From Pseudarthrobacter sp. fls2-241-R2A-127 (GTDB lineage Bacteria; Actinomycetota; Actinomycetes; Actinomycetales; Micrococcaceae), in assembly GCF_030209355.1 (NCBI RefSeq), contig NZ_JARVSF010000043.1, positions 62,001 through 126,000 on the forward strand: a stretch of 64,000 nucleotides of DNA, in the 5' to 3' direction. Below are positions 7,148 through 16,246 of this stretch, one piece after another; position 1 is the first letter of the stretch; each line of letters begins with the position of its first letter. Under the pieces are notes generated by a model. That model was not told the DNA's origin, made no database searches, and saw only the letters and a list, made by a program, of their open reading frames with translations. The translations under genes were made by a program, and so were the position numbers.

Positions 7148-8771
7148 TCCTGTCCTCAACCGCTGCCTGCGTCTTTGCCGGCAGCCACACTTCAAAGTTA
7201 CCGCCGGGACCCGGAAACACATCCAGCGTTCCACCCGCCCTGCGGACGATCCTGCTCACCAGTGCCAGCCCGATCCCGCGCCGCATGCCGGGCCGCGGGT
7301 CCTTGGTTGAGTAGCCGTCCACCATGACTTGGCCAACCTTGTCGGCAGGGACACCGGGCCCGTTGTCCCGGACAGCGATAAAGACGCCGTCCGCGTCATC
7401 GAGCTGCACGGTCACACGGCGGGGCCGCGGCGTATTCGCCAGCGCATCCACGGCGTTGTCGAGGAGGTTCCCAACGATGGTTACCAGCTCGGTAGGGTCC
7501 ACCTCGGGATGTTCCAGCCTGGAATCGGCCGTCACCTCCATCTGCACGTCCTGTTCGGCGGCGACCGCCACTTTGGCCAGCAGCAAGGCGGCCAGCTCCG
7601 GCGGCGAAATCGTGGCACGCAGCCTCTCACCCAGGGACCTGGACATGGTGGAGACCTGCGAGACATACCTCTTGGCGTGGTCCAGGTCCCCCATTTCCAA
7701 CAGCCCGTCAACAATGTGGAGCCGGTTGGCGTACTCATGCTCCAGGGCGCGCATGGCTTCCATCAGGCCCTGGATGGAGTGGAGGTCGCGGACCAGGCCT
7801 TCAATTTCGGTCCGGTCCCGAAGCGTGACCACCGAACCAATGCTGCGGCCGGCGGTGGCCACGGGCATCCTGTTGACAACCAGCAGGGCGTCCTCGGTCA
7901 ACGCCACCTGGTCGGCGCCGGGGAGCCCGCCGGCCAGCAAGTCCCGGAGGCGGCCGTGCGGAAGCAGGTCGGCAATGGGTTTCCCCAATGCCTCGCCTTC
8001 CAGGTGGAGCAGCCGCCGGGCCTCTTCGTTGATCACCGTCACCTTGCCGGCATCATCCAGTCCGACGACGGCCTCCCGGATTCCATGAAGCAAGGCCTCC
8101 CGTTCCTGGAGGAGGGAGGCGATCTCGGCTGGCTCGAGGTCGAACGTGACCCGCTTGATGCGCCTGGAGAGGAGCAGGGAACCCGCGACGCCCAAGGCCA
8201 GGACCAAGGCAGAAAATCCCGTAATCAGCCAGATGTTCTGCATCTGGTTGCTCAGGACCTGAGTGTCCTCGATCCCCACCGAAACCTGGCCCACCACCGA
8301 GCCGTCGGCGCCGAAAATGGGGGCCTTGGCGTTCGCGGAGCGGCCCAGGCTTCCGGGGTCGAAACCAACGTGGGTCTGGCCGTCCAGGACCGCCACCGGT
8401 TCCTCCAGCCGGCGGCCGATCAACGCCGGATCCGGGTGTGAGTACCGTACGCCCTCCCGGTCAGTCACCACCACGTAATCGGTCCGGGCGGCCGTCATCA
8501 CCTGGCCGGCAATTCCATTGATGACATGGCCGGGGTCCCCGGACGCCACCGCGGAACGGATCTCCGACATCTGCGCCGTGGTGGTCGCAATGCCCAGGGC
8601 GCGCAGCTGGTACTGCTGGTCCAGCGTCTGGTTGCTGATCATCGAAAAGAGGAATCCGCCCAGGGCCACCGTGAAAATGAGCAGCGACAGCGAGGCCAGC
8701 AGGATTTGGGCGGTCAGGGTTGTGAAGCGCCTGCCGGTCCGTGGCCGCTGCGCCACGGAATCCTGCATCAT
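7131..8771 (-). CDS. Sensor histidine kinase, CitA/DcuS type
   Basis: Membrane sensor kinase of 546 residues. Order: TM1 (about 20-45), extracytoplasmic PAS-like sensor (DYVVVTDREGVRYSHPDPALIGRR), TM2 (about 180-200), cytoplasmic PAS (REALLHGIREAVVGLDDAGKVTVINEEA), H-box ALEHEYANRLHIVDGLLEMG, N-box NLLDNAVDA, and G-boxes DNGPGV and GIGLALV. CitA/DcuS kinases sense carboxylates such as citrate or C4-diacids; the ligand here is unknown. ATG 8771 is preceded by GGAGGGG; 25 further upstream residues in frame are probably not translated. Confidence 0.92.
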   Translation of the reverse strand: MMQDSVAQRPRTGRRFTTLTAQILLASLSLLIFTVALGGFLFSMISNQTLDQQYQLRALGIATTTAQMSEIRSAVASGDPGHVINGIAGQVMTAARTDYVVVTDREGVRYSHPDPALIGRRLEEPVAVLDGQTHVGFDPGSLGRSANAKAPIFGADGSVVGQVSVGIEDTQVLSNQMQNIWLITGFSALVLALGVAGSLLLSRRIKRVTFDLEPAEIASLLQEREALLHGIREAVVGLDDAGKVTVINEEARRLLHLEGEALGKPIADLLPHGRLRDLLAGGLPGADQVALTEDALLVVNRMPVATAGRSIGSVVTLRDRTEIEGLVRDLHSIQGLMEAMRALEHEYANRLHIVDGLLEMGDLDHAKRYVSQVSTMSRSLGERLRATISPPELAALLLAKVAVAAEQDVQMEVTADSRLEHPEVDPTELVTIVGNLLDNAVDALANTPRPRRVTVQLDDADGVFIAVRDNGPGVPADKVGQVMVDGYSTKDPRPGMRRGIGLALVSRIVRRAGGTLDVFPGPGGNFEVWLPAKTQAAVEDRSAGVD

Positions 8772-8957
8772 TGCGGCCCCTCCGGCACTGTTTTTCCGCG
8801 GCGGCAGAAAACGCACAAAACGTGCACTTTTGCGGCTAAAGCACACATCGTACGGAAGTCTTCCTGGCGCAAATGATCACTCCCTAAGCTTCACACAGTT
8901 CCAGTGATGAACATCACGAACCCGGACTACATGGACAAAAGACAGCGAGGTCTTGCA
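8772..8957. promoter_or_regulatory. Divergent control region between kinase and ABC importer
   Basis: The region between the two-component operon and the ABC importer carries two dyads: CAAAA-cgtgcac-TTTTG (8816-8832, centred on GTGCAC) and GTGATG-aa-CATCAC (8904-8917). Either could be bound by the response regulator. Placement between divergent operons is typical for control by the adjacent two-component system. Binding is inference. Confidence 0.5.
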
Positions 8958-9812
8958 ATGAACAGCACCCCCACCCCCAGGCCGCCGGGCCCCCCGCCGA
9001 AAGCCGCGGAAGGGGCACGGATCGAGGTGTCCGGCCTGACCAAGCGCTATCTGACGCCGAAGGGCGAAACGTTCACGGCCATCCGTGACGTGTCGGTGAC
9101 CGTCGAGGCAGGACAGTTCTGCTCCATCGTCGGTCCCACGGGGTGCGGCAAGTCCACCACCCTGGCCCAGGTCTCGGGGCTGGAGACGCCAAGCGCCGGC
9201 TCGGTGAAGGTGGGCGGCAACCTGGTGGAAGGCATCACCAACGGCGTGAGCTACATGTTCCAGGCAGACGCACTGTTTCCCTGGAAGAGCGTGCTCGGCA
9301 ACGTCATGATGGGACCCATCCTGCTGGGAACGCCAAAGCGCCAGGCCACGGACCTCGCCCGGGATTGGCTTCGCCGGGTGGGCCTGGCCGGGTTCGAGGA
9401 CCGTTTCCCGCACCAGCTCTCGGGCGGCATGCGCAAACGGGTGGCCATGGCGGCGGCCCTGATCAACAATCCCCGGATCCTCCTCATGGATGAGCCGTTC
9501 GGTGCCCTGGATGTGCAAACCAAGGCGATCATGCAGAACGAACTGCTCAAGCTCTGGGAGGAATTGCGGCCCTCGGTCCTGTTCATCACCCATGACCTGG
9601 ACGAGGCCGTGGCACTCTCGGACCGGGTGGTGATCATGACCAGCAGCCCCGGGTCGGTCAAGGACGTCTTCGATATCGATCTTCCCCGGCCGCGCGGCAA
9701 CGTCCAGGAAATCCGGCACGAAGAGCGGTTCCTGGAACTTCAGGGCCGCATCTGGGAATCCCTCAAGGACGAAGTGACCCGTGCCTACGCCGTGTCAGCA
9801 GGTGCGGCATGA
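8958..9812 (+). CDS. ABC importer ATPase, NitT/TauT/SsuB type
   Basis: Cytoplasmic ATPase of 284 residues. Walker A is GPTGCGKST, the signature LSGGMRKRVAMAAAL, Walker B ILLMDEPFGALD, and the H-loop FITHDLDEAV. The sequence FPWKSVLGNVMMGP in the Q-loop area is typical of the nitrate/sulfonate/taurine group. ATG 8958 has an AGCGAGG site; alternative ATGs at 8904-8931 fall inside the palindromic control region. It forms an operon with a permease (4-bp ATGA overlap) and a lipoprotein binding protein. Confidence 0.92.
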   Translation: MNSTPTPRPPGPPPKAAEGARIEVSGLTKRYLTPKGETFTAIRDVSVTVEAGQFCSIVGPTGCGKSTTLAQVSGLETPSAGSVKVGGNLVEGITNGVSYMFQADALFPWKSVLGNVMMGPILLGTPKRQATDLARDWLRRVGLAGFEDRFPHQLSGGMRKRVAMAAALINNPRILLMDEPFGALDVQTKAIMQNELLKLWEELRPSVLFITHDLDEAVALSDRVVIMTSSPGSVKDVFDIDLPRPRGNVQEIRHEERFLELQGRIWESLKDEVTRAYAVSAGAA

Positions 9813-10693
9813 CAACCCTTACTCACAGCGAAACCCGCAAAGGCGAGAAGCCAGTGGAACCAGAGTCAGCAGCGAAGAATGCGGGCCGGATCAAGGCCCG
9901 TCGACGGTCCGCGTCCATCTGGATTGGCCGGATAGTCCTGGCGGTAGCGGTGGTGGGCGGCTGGCAGTGGTTCACGACGGAGGGGTGGGTGGATAAGTTC
10001 TTCTTCGGCCAGCCCTCCGAAATCTGGGACAGCCTGGTCAAGCTCTTCACCGAAGGTACGGCGTTCGGCACCATCTGGGAGAACCTGGGGGTCACGGCAC
10101 AGGAGGCATTCTTCGGTTTCCTGCTGGGCACCTTCGTCGGCGTGATCCTCGGCATTCTCCTGGGGTCCAACAAGTACCTGTCGGCCGTCGTCGGGCCCTA
10201 CATCCGGATCGTGAATTCGATTCCGCGTATCGTGCTCGGCTCGATCTTCATTGTGGCGTTCGGCCTGGGTGTCTTCCCGAAAATCCTGCTCGCTGCGGTG
10301 CTGGTCTTCTTCGTGGTGTTCTTCAATGCATTCCAGGGCGTCCGCGAGGTGGACCAGAACCTGGTGGCGAACGTGCGGGTACTCGGCGCTTCGCCCTACC
10401 AGGTGGCCATGCACGTCACCATCCCATCCGCCATGACGTGGATCATCGCCAGCCTCCACACGGCGTTCGGTTTCGCCATCATCGGCGCCTTGGTGGCCGA
10501 GGTGCTCGGCGCACAGAAAGGCATCGGCCTGATCATCAGCCAGGCGCAGGGGACCTTCGACCCCAACACGGTCTTCGCCTGCATGGTGATCATCGCCGTC
10601 GTCACCCTCTTTGCCGAATCCCTGATCAATCTCCTTGAGCACAGGCTCCTCAAATGGCGTCCGCCAAACCGTTCCGAGGCCCAGGCCATCTGA
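9809..10693 (+). CDS. ABC importer permease, NitT/TauT type
   Basis: Membrane permease of 294 residues with about six hydrophobic segments. The cytoplasmic coupling motif is present in FNAFQGVREVDQNLVANVRVLGASPYQVAMHVTIPSA (the EAA-loop region). It starts inside the ATPase stop (ATGA), so the two are translationally coupled. Family members import nitrate, sulfonates, taurine, thiamine precursors or aromatic acids. The substrate cannot be fixed from this subunit. Confidence 0.92.
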   Translation: MTTLTHSETRKGEKPVEPESAAKNAGRIKARRRSASIWIGRIVLAVAVVGGWQWFTTEGWVDKFFFGQPSEIWDSLVKLFTEGTAFGTIWENLGVTAQEAFFGFLLGTFVGVILGILLGSNKYLSAVVGPYIRIVNSIPRIVLGSIFIVAFGLGVFPKILLAAVLVFFVVFFNAFQGVREVDQNLVANVRVLGASPYQVAMHVTIPSAMTWIIASLHTAFGFAIIGALVAEVLGAQKGIGLIISQAQGTFDPNTVFACMVIIAVVTLFAESLINLLEHRLLKWRPPNRSEAQAI

Positions 10694-10762
10694 GCCCGCA
10701 AGCAACCCGCCACACCAGCTTTACCCCACAACAACCATGTCCCCTTCGGGACAAACAAAAGG

Positions 10763-11890
10763 ATGCGTAAAACAATGATGATGAAGCGCCCTATCTTTGC
10801 CGCCGCAGCTGCCGGAGCCGTAGCCCTCAGCCTGGCAGCGTGCGGCAACAGCTCCACCCCCGCCGCCAGCGGCAGTACCGCGGGCAGCAGTGCGTCCGCC
10901 GACACCAGTTCGATGCCCACGGTAAAGATGATGGTGGGCGGCATCGACAAGCAGATCTACCTCCCGTACCAACTGGCCCAGCAGCTGGGCTACTACGAGA
11001 AGTACGGGGTCAAGATGGAACTTTCCACCGAGCAGCAGGGCGGCGTGGGCGCCGAGGAGGCAATGGCGTCCGGGCAGGTGGACATGGCCGGTGCGTGGTA
11101 CATCCACACCGTGGACTTCCAGGCCAAGGGCAAGAAGGTCACCAACCTCATCCAGCTTTCCGGCGCACCCGGCGAGCGCATCATGTGCAGCCCCAAGGCC
11201 AACGTCCACTCCGGAGCGGACCTCAAAGGAAAGACTGTGGGCGTCACGGACCTTGGTTCAGGGACGGACGAACTCACGCAGTTCATCGCTTCCAAGGCCG
11301 GCCTGTCCAAGAGTGATTACCAGACGATCGCCGTAGGTGCCGGCGCCACCGCCATCGCTGCCATCCAGCGCGGCTCCGCCGACTGCGTCATGACCACCCA
11401 GCCGACGGTGGGCGCCCTGGAGGCCAAGAACCTTGCGGTTCCCGCCATTGACCTGGCGACGGCGGATGGCGCCAAGGCGGCCCTGGGCAGTTCGCTGCCG
11501 TCCGCCGGGCTGCTCGCCCAAACGGACTGGGTCAACAGCCACCAGGATGAAGCCCAGAAAGTAGTGGATGCGCTCGTGGACACGATGCACTGGATCAGCA
11601 CCCACTCTGCCCAGGAGATCGCGGACAAGCTGCCGCCGGCCTTCGTCCAGAACAGCACCATCAGTAAGGACGATTACGTCAAGGCCCTGGACCAGGACAA
11701 GGGCCAGTTCCTGCCTGACGGCATCATGCCGGCGGGCGGCCCCAAGACGGTCTTCGAAGAGGAGAAGACCATTGGGGTTGATACCTCCAAGGTCAACATG
11801 GCGGACACGTTCGACCAGAAGTACGCCCAGGCGGCGCTGAAGCTCGAGGGCTACACCGCCACCACCACCCCCGCCGGTACCGACGGCTAG
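10763..11890 (+). CDS. ABC importer substrate-binding lipoprotein, NMT1/THI5-like
   Basis: Secreted lipoprotein of 375 residues. The signal peptide ends in a lipobox LSLAAC, so the mature protein is anchored on the outer membrane face through Cys. The body begins KMMVGGIDKQIYLPYQLAQQLGYYEKYG and includes LKGKTVGVTDLGSGTDE, diagnostic for the NMT1/SsuA/TauA-like binding proteins. It is the third gene of the importer operon, 69 bp after the permease. Together with the adjacent CitA/CitB pair it suggests a regulated organic-anion importer. Start ATG 10763; internal Met codons at 10775-10781 are possible. Confidence 0.9.
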   Translation: MRKTMMMKRPIFAAAAAGAVALSLAACGNSSTPAASGSTAGSSASADTSSMPTVKMMVGGIDKQIYLPYQLAQQLGYYEKYGVKMELSTEQQGGVGAEEAMASGQVDMAGAWYIHTVDFQAKGKKVTNLIQLSGAPGERIMCSPKANVHSGADLKGKTVGVTDLGSGTDELTQFIASKAGLSKSDYQTIAVGAGATAIAAIQRGSADCVMTTQPTVGALEAKNLAVPAIDLATADGAKAALGSSLPSAGLLAQTDWVNSHQDEAQKVVDALVDTMHWISTHSAQEIADKLPPAFVQNSTISKDDYVKALDQDKGQFLPDGIMPAGGPKTVFEEEKTIGVDTSKVNMADTFDQKYAQAALKLEGYTATTTPAGTDG

Positions 11891-11900
11891 GAAGGGACAG

Positions 11901-11942
11901 GCCATGCTCCCCCGGAAAGCCCGCGCTTTCCGGGGGCATGGC
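11901..11942. terminator. Strong hairpin terminator
   Basis: A near-perfect inverted repeat, GCCATGC(t)CCCCCGGAAAGC against GCTTTCCGGGGGCATGGC, follows the binding-protein stop by 10 bp. It sits between convergent genes and can serve both strands. It marks the end of the importer operon. Confidence 0.75.
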
Positions 11943-11992
11943 TCTTAACACGCGTGCAGCAACGCGGCCCGGTCAGGCCCTCTCGCCACGTG

Positions 11993-12694
11993 TCAGGCCG
12001 GAAGGCCCAGCTGCTCCACAATGATCCTCGCGGTCCCGGGATCACCGAGGATCCGGAAGTGCCCGGCCACCGGCAACTCGATATTGGTGGCACCGGGGAG
12101 CACGCTGCCCTCCGGGATGTGCGGGTCGAAGGGACCGTACAGGGATGTGATGCGACTGTTGATGGTCTGCTCGCGGGCCATCTGCAGTGTCAGGGCGTTG
12201 CGCGGGGAGAAGATCCGCAGGCTGGGCAGCAGCATGTACCGGGCGTAGCGGGAACCGGAAAACGGCGCACATACGGCGATCATCCGGTCGATCCGGTGCT
12301 CTGGATCCAGGGACAGCATGGCGTATTTCCCGATCAGGCCGCCCTTGCTGTGGGCCACCAGGATGGCGTTGTGGAGGCCCGCTTCCTCCAGGTGCTGGGC
12401 CACCAGCCGTGCGGCCTCCGGAACTTTGAGTTTGTTGCGCTGCAGCACCGTGACCACGTGGACGGGGTGCCCTGCATCGTGGATGACCCGGATGAGCGGC
12501 ATCATGAACTGCCAGTTTTCGTAGACGCCGGGAATGATCACCACCGGTTGCAGGGTGCCGGTGCGGAAGGAGGCCGGCTGTACGCGGGACAGGAAGCCCC
12601 TGACCTGCCAGCCCGTGGCATAGGCATAGTCCTGCGACCACCACACGGCTTTGTGCAGGGGGCTGATGCGGGCGCTTTCGCCGGGGTGGGTCAT
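11993..12694 (-). CDS. Alpha/beta hydrolase, lipase-like
   Basis: A 233-residue hydrolase. Strand-turn PVVIIPGVYENWQFM supplies the oxyanion region, and the nucleophile elbow reads VAHSKGGLIG with the catalytic Ser. The catalytic His is probably in the C-terminal VAGHFRILGD, and an Asp in LDPEHRID or YGPFDPHI. No signal peptide is seen, so it should be cytoplasmic. ATG 12694 fits the family start; the frame remains open further upstream as an artefact. Closest to PGAP1/lipase class-2-type hydrolases; substrate unknown. Confidence 0.82.
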   Translation of the reverse strand: MTHPGESARISPLHKAVWWSQDYAYATGWQVRGFLSRVQPASFRTGTLQPVVIIPGVYENWQFMMPLIRVIHDAGHPVHVVTVLQRNKLKVPEAARLVAQHLEEAGLHNAILVAHSKGGLIGKYAMLSLDPEHRIDRMIAVCAPFSGSRYARYMLLPSLRIFSPRNALTLQMAREQTINSRITSLYGPFDPHIPEGSVLPGATNIELPVAGHFRILGDPGTARIIVEQLGLPA

Positions 12695-12751
12695 GTTTTG
12701 AGAATAGCCTCGGCCAGGGCACTCCCCACCGAACACGCCCGGTTGCCTTTC

Positions 12752-12792
12752 CAGATATGGTTCCTGAAACGCCCGCTTACCAGCCATATCTG
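12752..12792. promoter_or_regulatory. Inverted repeat between hydrolase and MFS genes
   Basis: Perfect 9-bp arms, CAGATATGG (12752-12760) and CCATATCTG (12784-12792), lie upstream of the hydrolase start and just past the MFS stop. The AT-rich core is unlike a typical terminator here, so an operator for the hydrolase gene is the better guess. Confidence 0.35.
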
Positions 12793-12801
12793 ATGGAGCA
12801 C

Positions 12802-14019
12802 CTAGTAGTTGCGGCGGTGCTTCAGGCGGGGAATGACGACGGCGAACACGGCGGCCGCCGCGAACCCCAGGATGCCCGTGGCTGAGATCCCCGGCCCCAG
12901 GGAGGCCAGGGCCGTCACCCCGGAAAGGAGCACCGGACCGCCGGTGGACCCGGCGTCCGCCATGAACCGCCAGAGGCCCAGGAACTGGCCGCGGCCGCGG
13001 TCCGGTGAGAAGTCCGCGCCAAGGGTCATCACCAGCCCGGAACTGATGCCGTTGCCGAAGCCGATGAGCAGCGCAGCGAGCAGCAGCCCCGTGAACGATC
13101 CGGTGAGCGGGATCAGCAGCAGCGCGGTTCCCATGAGCAGCGTGGACGGAATGGCCACCCATTGCCGGCCTTTGCGGTCCATCAGTTTGCCGGCCGGATA
13201 GAACACGAGCATGTCGATCGCGCCGGACAGGCCGTAGATCAGGGACGCGGAGGTGGCGTCCATGCCCAGGTGGTCGGACCAGAGCGGGATCACCACCTGC
13301 CGTGAGGACCGCAGCGCACTGAGCAGCAGGATGCCCACGCCCAGCGAGAGGAACACGCCGGCGTGCGAGACTGCGACGCTCCGGAGCGTGGGCTGGGGGG
13401 CGCCGTCCCCTCCGGAGGGGACGTCCGGCGTCGACAGGTCCGGAATGGTGAGGGACAGCAGCGCTGCCGCCGCCATGGCCACCACTCCCACCCAGTAGGC
13501 GCCGGAGATGCCGAAGAACTGCATCGCGGCGGCGCCGGCGAAGGGGCCGATAAACACGCCGATGCGGTTCACGCCACCCAAAGTGGACAGCGCCCGGGCA
13601 CGGAACGCCACGGGCACGGCCTCGGTGAGGTACTTTTGCCGCGCCAGGCCGAACACAGCCCCGGACATCCCGACGACGGTCATCGCCACGGCGAGCAGCC
13701 ACAGTCCGTTGGGGGCAAGGGCGGAGGTGGCGGCAGCGGCGAGGGCCAGGCCGGCAGCGACCGCGGCGCCCACGATGGACCAGCGCTCTCCGAAGCGGAG
13801 GGTCACCAGGGACGCGGGCAGGTTGAAGAACCAGGAGCCCAGGCCGATGAGGGTCACGATCAGGGCCGCCACGGCCACGCTGGCACCCAGCTCGCGGGCG
13901 GACAACGCCACCACCGGGAGGATGGCGCCCTGGCCGATTCCGAAAAGCAACGTGGGACCGAACGCGGCGACGGCAATACTGCGCAGGCTGAAGGGCTGGG
14001 CATCATCCGGGGAAGTCAT
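12802..14019 (-). CDS. MFS transporter
   Basis: Membrane transporter of 405 residues with about 12 hydrophobic segments. It opens with FGPTLLFGIGQGAILPVVALSAREL, and the central MFS loop motif appears as GKLMDRKGRQWVAIP in the second half. This arrangement is common in multidrug-type exporters. The stop lies about 108 bp before the hydrolase start, so cotranscription is possible. Substrate unknown. Confidence 0.88.
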   Translation of the reverse strand: MTSPDDAQPFSLRSIAVAAFGPTLLFGIGQGAILPVVALSARELGASVAVAALIVTLIGLGSWFFNLPASLVTLRFGERWSIVGAAVAAGLALAAAATSALAPNGLWLLAVAMTVVGMSGAVFGLARQKYLTEAVPVAFRARALSTLGGVNRIGVFIGPFAGAAAMQFFGISGAYWVGVVAMAAAALLSLTIPDLSTPDVPSGGDGAPQPTLRSVAVSHAGVFLSLGVGILLLSALRSSRQVVIPLWSDHLGMDATSASLIYGLSGAIDMLVFYPAGKLMDRKGRQWVAIPSTLLMGTALLLIPLTGSFTGLLLAALLIGFGNGISSGLVMTLGADFSPDRGRGQFLGLWRFMADAGSTGGPVLLSGVTALASLGPGISATGILGFAAAAVFAVVIPRLKHRRNY

Positions 14020-14095
14020 CAGATTTATCCTATGGCCGCCGCCATCGCATCAGGGCGTGGCGTGACGCAGGACAAGCGCGGCAGTCCCGCAGACG

Positions 14096-14533
14096 CTAGC
14101 GCCTGCGGGGCCGGGGCCCGATTCCCGCCAACGCCCTGACCAGGTTGACCAGTTCCGCCACGGCCCCGATGATCGAGCCCACCATGCCAACCACCAGGAG
14201 AACCCGCACCAGCACCGGCCAGCCGGACCAGCCGCCGGTGAAGTCGAACGGGAAGACTTCCCAGACGCGGATGATGGCGGCCATGCTGAAGCCCAGTGCC
14301 ACCAGGTTTCCCACGGCCAGAAGCACCCGGGACCGGATCAGGACACAGACAACGCCCACCACGATGCCGGCGATCAGCGATGCGTTGATGAGGTCCAGGA
14401 CACGGGCCATGCCGGCGGTGAGGAAGGGAAGCACCTGCCAACCCGGCCAGATGTTGATCCCGTACAGCAGCAGGGCGTTGACCACAGCGGAGCCAAGGTT
14501 GCCGCCCGCGCCGGGGGAAGTCCTGTCCGCCAT
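14096..14533 (-). CDS. Four-TM membrane protein of unknown function
   Basis: A 145-residue protein with four hydrophobic segments (ALLLYGINIWPGW, LIAGIVVGVVCVLIRS, LLAVGNLVALGFSMAAIIRVWEV, VLVRVLLVVGMVGSIIGAVAELV) and a basic C-terminal tail RPRRR. It resembles small actinobacterial integral membrane proteins without known activity. It is upstream of, and in the same direction as, the MFS gene. Confidence 0.72.
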   Translation of the reverse strand: MADRTSPGAGGNLGSAVVNALLLYGINIWPGWQVLPFLTAGMARVLDLINASLIAGIVVGVVCVLIRSRVLLAVGNLVALGFSMAAIIRVWEVFPFDFTGGWSGWPVLVRVLLVVGMVGSIIGAVAELVNLVRALAGIGPRPRRR

Positions 14534-14695
14534 GGCACCACCATCCCCGGCCCGGCCGCGTGCCAGAAGGGCCGAAGGTCCCCCGCCGCAACGGTTCCTG
14601 GCGGTAAAAATACGGGGGTCACAAACGTCCCGCCGAGGAGTAGCGTTCGCCTTATGGGGCGCTGATTCGCGCCCACAGCCAAGGGGAGGTCATTC

Positions 14696-15037
14696 ATGGG
14701 TGAAGTGTGGGTTCGCACGCTGGGCAACGGGCTGGTCCGGGCAGATCGAGTCACCGAGATTTCGTCCACCCGCGGGTCCCGGCACGAGGACAGCGGGTAT
14801 TCACTGAAGGTCATTGTGGACGGCAAAGGCCACGTGCTGATTGACGACGCCGGGCTGCAGGGCTCCCTGCCGGAGAGGCTGGAGTACGCCCGGCACATGG
14901 AGGACGCCCTGCTGCTGGCCATCGACGAGGCGCGCGAGAGCGACGCATCGATGGTGATCTCCTACGAGCCGGAGCGCGAACGCTGGTCCTCGGCGCCCGT
15001 CTCTGTATTAACGGGCAGGCTCCCCGAAGTGGTCTGA
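14696..15037 (+). CDS. Conserved hypothetical protein
   Basis: A 113-residue soluble protein starting MGEVWVRTLGNGLVRADRVTEISST, preceded by a ribosome site (aaggggagg). The beta-rich N-terminal half reads like a small barrel (EDSGYSLKVIVDGKGHVLIDDAG), followed by an acidic helix. I do not recognise a named domain. It converges with trxB with a 28-bp gap. Confidence 0.7.
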   Translation: MGEVWVRTLGNGLVRADRVTEISSTRGSRHEDSGYSLKVIVDGKGHVLIDDAGLQGSLPERLEYARHMEDALLLAIDEARESDASMVISYEPERERWSSAPVSVLTGRLPEVV

Positions 15038-15065
15038 CCCCGGGGGCCCGCCGCTGGACTGCCCG

Positions 15066-16043
15066 TCAGTTGTGCGTCGGTTCCTCCACCAGCGCGGTCG
15101 CGATGCTGGCCGCGTCCTCCAGGGCGGCCAGGAAGCGTTCCGCATCCAGGGCCGCCGCGCAGCCGGTGCCGGCCGCCGTGATGGCCTGCCGGTACCGGTG
15201 GTCAACGGCATCGCCGCAGGCAAAGACCCCGGAGAGGTTGGTGCAGGTGGTAGGGGCGTCCACCTTGATGTAGCCCTCCTCGTCCAGATCCACCTGGCCC
15301 GCCACGAGTTCGGTGCGCGGCAGGTGCCCGATGGCCACGAAGATGCCGGTGGCGTCCTGGTGCCGGGCTTCGCCGGTGCGGGTATCCGTGAGGGTGACGC
15401 CGGTGACCTTGCCGTCGCCGTGGATAGCGGTGACCGCGGAGTTCCAGGCGAAGCGGATCTTGGGGTTGTCCTTGGCCCGCTGGGCCATGATGCGGGACGC
15501 CCGCAGTTCGCCCTTGCGGACCACCACCGTGACGGTCTTGCCGAAGCGGGTCAGGAACGTTGCTTCCTCCATGGCGGAGTCACCGCCGCCGACAACGATG
15601 ATGTCCTGGTCGCGGAAGAAGAACCCGTCGCAGGTGGCGCACCAGGAGACCCCGTGGCCGCTGAACTTCTTCTCCTCCGGCAGGCCGAGTTCCTTGTAGG
15701 CCGAACCGGTGGCCAGGATGACCGCCTTGGCCTCGTAGGTCTCCCCGGCGCCGGTGACCACACGCTTGACGGGACCGTTGAGCTCAACGGATGTGGCGTC
15801 GTCGTACTCAATGCGTGCGCCGAACTTTTCTGCCTGCTGCTGCAGCCCGTCCATGAGCTCCGGGCCCTGGATACCGCCGGGGAAACCAGGGAAGTTCTCC
15901 ACCTCGGTGGTGTTCATCAGGGCACCGCCGGCCGTGACGGAGCCGGCCAGGACCAGGGGGTTCAGCCCGGCGCGGGCTGCGTAGATGGCGGCGGTATAGC
16001 CGGACGGGCCGGAACCGATGATGATCAGCTGTTCTTTGCTCAT
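15066..16043 (-). CDS. trxB: Thioredoxin-disulfide reductase
   Basis: FAD/NADPH flavoenzyme of 325 residues that reduces thioredoxin in the cytoplasm. The N-terminal FAD site is IIIGSGPSGYTAAIYAARAG, the redox-active disulfide WCATCDG (Cys135/Cys138), the NADPH site VVGGGDSAMEEA, and the C-terminal FAD motif GVFACGDAVD. Length and motif order match TrxB closely. The start has an AGGA-type site (ctaaggaaact). No thioredoxin gene is adjacent in this window. Confidence 0.97.
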   Translation of the reverse strand: MSKEQLIIIGSGPSGYTAAIYAARAGLNPLVLAGSVTAGGALMNTTEVENFPGFPGGIQGPELMDGLQQQAEKFGARIEYDDATSVELNGPVKRVVTGAGETYEAKAVILATGSAYKELGLPEEKKFSGHGVSWCATCDGFFFRDQDIIVVGGGDSAMEEATFLTRFGKTVTVVVRKGELRASRIMAQRAKDNPKIRFAWNSAVTAIHGDGKVTGVTLTDTRTGEARHQDATGIFVAIGHLPRTELVAGQVDLDEEGYIKVDAPTTCTNLSGVFACGDAVDHRYRQAITAAGTGCAAALDAERFLAALEDAASIATALVEEPTHN

Positions 16044-16246
16044 GGAGTTTCCTTAGGAGGCGGTACTGCTGGGGCGTGCCTTGATCACATCATGGATCGG
16101 CTTGGGAGAGCCAACGCCAACTTGATGTAATAAATGCCGGGATGTTGCGCAGATCACATTGGTTGCCTAATCTAATTGAGGCTCAAGCAAACGGGCCATG
16201 CAAGAAGCTGCAGCGTCGCAGCCAATGCCGGGGAAGGCTTTACAAC

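Noticed and set aside
12695..13702. N-terminal extension of the hydrolase frame
   Set aside because: Runs antisense-like through the MFS gene with Arg/Pro-rich sequence; ATG 12694 gives a complete hydrolase.
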